Shown: positions 5,360-5,769 of the stretch, piece after piece
Layout: each line of letters begins with the position of its first letter
Numbering within the stretch: position 1 is the first letter of the stretch
DNA from: CBDUBU01 sp965365465
Lineage (GTDB): Bacteria > Bacteroidota > Rhodothermia > Rhodothermales > DASSAV01
DNA: 5,769 nt
Direction: 5' to 3'
Assembly: GCA_965365465.1 (NCBI GenBank)
Contig: CBDUBU010000270.1
Coordinates: 1 to 5,769, forward strand
Position numbers and translations under genes: made by a program
The notes under the pieces: generated by a model
Seen by the model: only the letters and a program-made list of their open reading frames with translations
The model's database searches: none
What the model was told of the DNA's origin: nothing

Positions 5360-5769
5360 AGACGTTGCCGTAAGGGTTGGGGTGAGAGAAATCGTTGCCG
5401 GCGCGCGCTCAGCGGGCGCCGAACCCTTGAATGGCCTTCCAGTCAAACTACGGGACGCGCCGCCTGACAGGGCGCTCATGCGCTGCATCCTGCGCGCGGC
5501 ACGTTTTCAGGCAGTACGGCGCTTGAAGGACGAAACCTTGCGGCTGAAGTGATGGCGGATCAGGTCGGCCATGGGGAAATGCCTGCGCTTCCGTGCGCCG
5601 GATGCAGGAGCCTGAAAAATTTCCGTACGGAGAAAAAAGACAGGCAGGTCCAAAATATTGCAGGGACAGGTTGCCTGCAAACGGGCCGGAGCGCGTCCGC
5701 AAATTTCACAAGCGCCGCCGGGCCTGCCGGCTCTTTCACGCTGATTGCGCCGCTTCAAAAGCCGCTCTG
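5360..5769. other. 410-base region without a convincing protein gene
   Basis: Frames here on both strands are Arg- and Cys-rich and look like shadows. The minus strand would carry the 5'-UTR and promoter of the T9SS gene. It contains a promoter candidate (5650-5680), a 10-bp palindrome TCCGTACGGA (5622-5631) with A-runs on both sides (T5 after it on the minus strand), and a possible 21-codon frame (5507-5572). At the very right edge a minus-strand frame ending in a stop at 5736 could be the tail of an upstream gene, but ten codons are too few to judge. Confidence 0.45.
5650..5680 (-). promoter_or_regulatory. Bacteroidota-type promoter candidate with inverted-repeat spacer
   Basis: On the minus strand, TTG (5680-5678) is followed after exactly 20 bases by TATTTTGG (5657-5650). 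This is close to the Bacteroidota -33/-7 pattern TTTG...TAnnTTTG, with one mismatch in the -7 element. The spacer carries a perfect 7-bp inverted repeat TTGCAGG/CCTGCAA (5680-5674 and 5664-5658, 9-base gap), which could be an operator. Alternatively the same repeat followed by TATTTT could act as a weak terminator of an upstream leftward gene. Confidence 0.4.

Noticed and set aside
5507..5758. 83-codon minus-strand frame with a CEIC and a CPC motif, possible zinc protein
   Set aside because: Composition is Arg-rich and irregular, no complete zinc-binding pattern is present, and it crosses the promoter-like element. I treat it as non-coding.
5736..5768. Possible C-terminal tail (RAAFEAAQSA, stop) of a gene entering from the right
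   Set aside because: Ten codons at the edge cannot be told from chance; it needs the neighbouring sequence.
1..5769. CRISPR array, tRNA/rRNA genes, insertion sequences, attachment sites
   Set aside because: I looked for regularly spaced repeats, tRNA-like cloverleaf segments, transposase motifs and terminal inverted repeats and saw none.

Overview
The window looks like a piece of a GC-rich, Gram-negative chromosome from the Bacteroidota/Rhodothermota side of the tree (Rhodothermales-like). The best evidence is a secreted protein (complement of 4292-5359) with a signal peptide and a C-terminal type IX secretion sorting domain of the 'QNxPNPF ... GVYFYRL' kind. Two lipobox lipoproteins, several weak Shine-Dalgarno sequences and one promoter candidate of Bacteroidota type agree with this. 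The placement is inference from motifs, not from a search.

Left part (1-1089, minus strand). This is the most interesting region and looks like the edge of a RiPP locus. A 43-residue peptide (complement of 958-1089) carries a complete match to the lasso-peptide leader motif Y-x2-P-x-L-x3-G-x5-T, but only four residues (GFTF) follow the threonine, too few for any lasso core. It is followed by a strong intrinsic terminator/attenuator hairpin (907-947). A TTG-started HPr-kinase-like gene then begins (884) and runs off the left edge. Kinases of this family occur in some lasso clusters. The expected maturation genes (PqqD-like RRE, B2 protease, asparagine-synthase-like cyclase) would lie to the left, outside the window.

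Middle (1090-2912). A 404-base divergent intergenic region separates the peptide from two plus-strand lipoprotein genes (1494-2438 and 2536-2850). These share a DUF5666-like domain and look like duplicates. The first has gained a roughly 200-residue uncharacterised C-terminal module. A bidirectional-looking terminator (2882-2912) closes this convergent junction.

Right part (2894-5359, minus strand). Four co-directional genes read leftward: the T9SS cargo protein, a YggL-family (DUF469) protein, a six-helix membrane protein of unknown function, and a stand-alone TfoX C-terminal-domain protein. Spacings are 24, 106 and 23 bases. The last 410 bases (5360-5769) hold no convincing protein gene, but do contain a promoter candidate with a 7-bp inverted repeat in its spacer, about 300 bases upstream of the T9SS gene.
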